Assembly (NCBI RefSeq): GCF_041228105.1
Contig: NZ_CP166097.1
Coordinates: 620,001 to 684,000, forward strand
DNA: 64,000 nucleotides
Direction of reading: 5' to 3'
Origin: Pectobacterium aroidearum
GTDB lineage: Bacteria; Pseudomonadota; Gammaproteobacteria; Enterobacterales; Enterobacteriaceae
The position numbers and the translations under genes were made by a program. How positions within the stretch are numbered: the first letter of the stretch is position 1; every line of letters begins with the position of its first letter. Below, in pieces: positions 63,325-64,000 of this stretch. The notes under the pieces are model-generated. The model did not search any database. It worked only from the letters and a program-made list of their open reading frames with translations, and was not told the origin of the DNA.

Positions 63325-64000
63325 TGCCAATTCAAATTACCGCCCGCAGCGAAGGATTCCGTCGCTGCGGCATGGCGCACAGCGCCAAATCCCAGACCTA
63401 CCCTGGCCGCATTGACAGCGTGCAGCGCTCGGTCGCCCGCAGCGGTGTTACGTTGTCGCTGTCTGGCCGTGACAGTGCCGCTATTCTGGTTGACTGTGCT
63501 GCGCCAATACTGACCGCGCGGCAAGTAGGACTGGAGGACGTTGTCGCGCAGATCGTGCGACCGCTCGGCATCACAAAAATCCGTATTGAGGCCGAGAGCG
63601 CCATACGCAGCGACAAAATTAGTGCAGAACCAGGCGAACGGGCGTGGGACATGCTGCTACGTGCGTGTGCCGGTCGCGGCCTGTGGCCGTGGTTCGCGCC
63701 GGACGGGACGTTAGTTATCGGTGGCCCGGATTACACAAAGCAGCCTGTCGCGTCGCTTATCATGCGCATGGACGGCAAAGGCAATAACGTGCTGTCGCTG
63801 TCTGATGCCAGTTCAATAGATAAATCGTTTTCCGAGCTGACGGTACTAGCGCAAAGTCATGCGCACTCATCAAGTAAAAAGGATTTGGCGATTATCGACG
63901 TCGATGATGACAGTAGCAGCGACAGCGATATTGAGCTGAGTACAGGCACCGCAGAAACGGGCCAGCACGGCATGAAAACGGTAGTTAAAGACCCTACTGT
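63324..64000 (+). pseudogene. Fusion of HI1506/gp35-like start to interior of gpP/gpD-like tail hub protein
   Basis: One open frame from ATG 63324 to the window edge. Residues 1-27 (MPIQITARSEGFRRCGMAHS then AKSQTYP) match the start of the small HI1506/gp35-like protein that normally follows gpT. From residue 28 the sequence is instead the interior of a baseplate hub (Mu gpP / P2 gpD type): GRIDSVQRSVARSGVTLSLS, GRDSAAILVDCAAPI, EPGERAWDMLLRACAGRGLW and TLVIGGPDYTKQPVASLIMR. The hub's own N-terminal ~90 residues and all genes normally between (sheath, tube, tape measure, others) are missing. The join is in frame, so a chimeric protein may be made. The 3' end lies outside the window. Confidence 0.75.

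Larger units (their letters stand above)
42970..64000 (+). mobile_element. Mu-like transposable prophage (left part, probably defective)
   Basis: Begins at TGTGGGGGAG, a 5'-TG terminus like Mu-family ends, directly after the GGDEF codons. The predicted 5-bp target duplication is TCGAT (42965-42969), to be matched at the right end. Gene order follows Mu: repressor, ner, A, B, early genes, GemA, Mor, lysis, terminase, portal, gpF, gpG, protease/scaffold, decoration, gpT. The element runs past base 64000. The tail region seems deleted (see 63324 fusion), and a small gene is frameshifted, so it is probably not able to make full virions. Confidence 0.93.

Overview
The window looks like a chromosome segment of a soft-rot enterobacterium (Pectobacterium or a close relative). 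The housekeeping genes (pgk-fbaA-mscS, argO-yggE-argP-rpiA-serA, slt-trpR-yjjX-gpmB-rob-creA, arcA-yjtD-thrLABC-yaaA-talB) encode proteins very close to their E. coli counterparts and sit largely in E. coli order. Accessory DNA interrupts that order at several points. The genus is inferred from gene content and synteny recalled from knowledge; no database search was run. Region 1 (1-3.8 kb): 3' part of pgk, then fbaA and mscS. A ~0.75 kb AT-rich islet with one small membrane-protein gene lies between fbaA and mscS and is bounded by a perfect 35-bp direct repeat of the fbaA terminator. Region 2 (3.8-16.7 kb): a sugar-acid catabolic island between mscS and argO, which are neighbours in E. coli. 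It holds the yiaK-yiaL-yiaX2-lyxK-sgbH-sgbU-sgbE operon (2,3-diketo-L-gulonate to D-xylulose 5-phosphate), a four-gene operon for a ribose-type ABC importer plus an SMP-30/gluconolactonase-like enzyme, and the IclR-type regulator yiaJ. The two operons have near-identical promoter/operator regions, so they probably form one YiaJ regulon, perhaps for ascorbate or dehydroascorbate-like lactones from plants. Region 3 (16.8-25.9 kb): argO, yggE, argP, rpiA, serA, then a zinc-type alcohol-dehydrogenase-like oxidoreductase with a divergent LysR regulator, and a chemoreceptor with a flagellar (sigma-28) promoter and a C-terminal NWETF tether. Region 4 (25.9-42.5 kb): ettA, slt, trpR (with a trp operator), yjjX, gpmB, rob, creA, arcA (with an upstream FNR-like site), yjtD, the threonine operon with leader peptide and attenuator, yaaA and talB. 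Region 5 (42.6-64 kb): a Mu-like transposable prophage that has inserted into a GGDEF (diguanylate cyclase) gene and runs off the window. It is read left to right: repressor and operators, ner, transposase A and B, small early genes, GemA, Mor, a secreted extra protein, holin, lytic transglycosylase, Rz/Rz1, terminase, portal, head morphogenesis, gpG, protease/scaffold, capsid decoration and major head genes. The last gene is an in-frame fusion of a HI1506/gp35-like N-terminus to the interior of a gpP/gpD-like baseplate hub. This implies that the tail sheath, tube and tape-measure genes were deleted, so the prophage is probably defective. An identical 23-bp block precedes both late gene clusters and is a good candidate for the Mor-dependent late promoter element. 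No rRNA, standard tRNA or CRISPR array was seen; a tRNA-like or structured element lies between two phage head genes.
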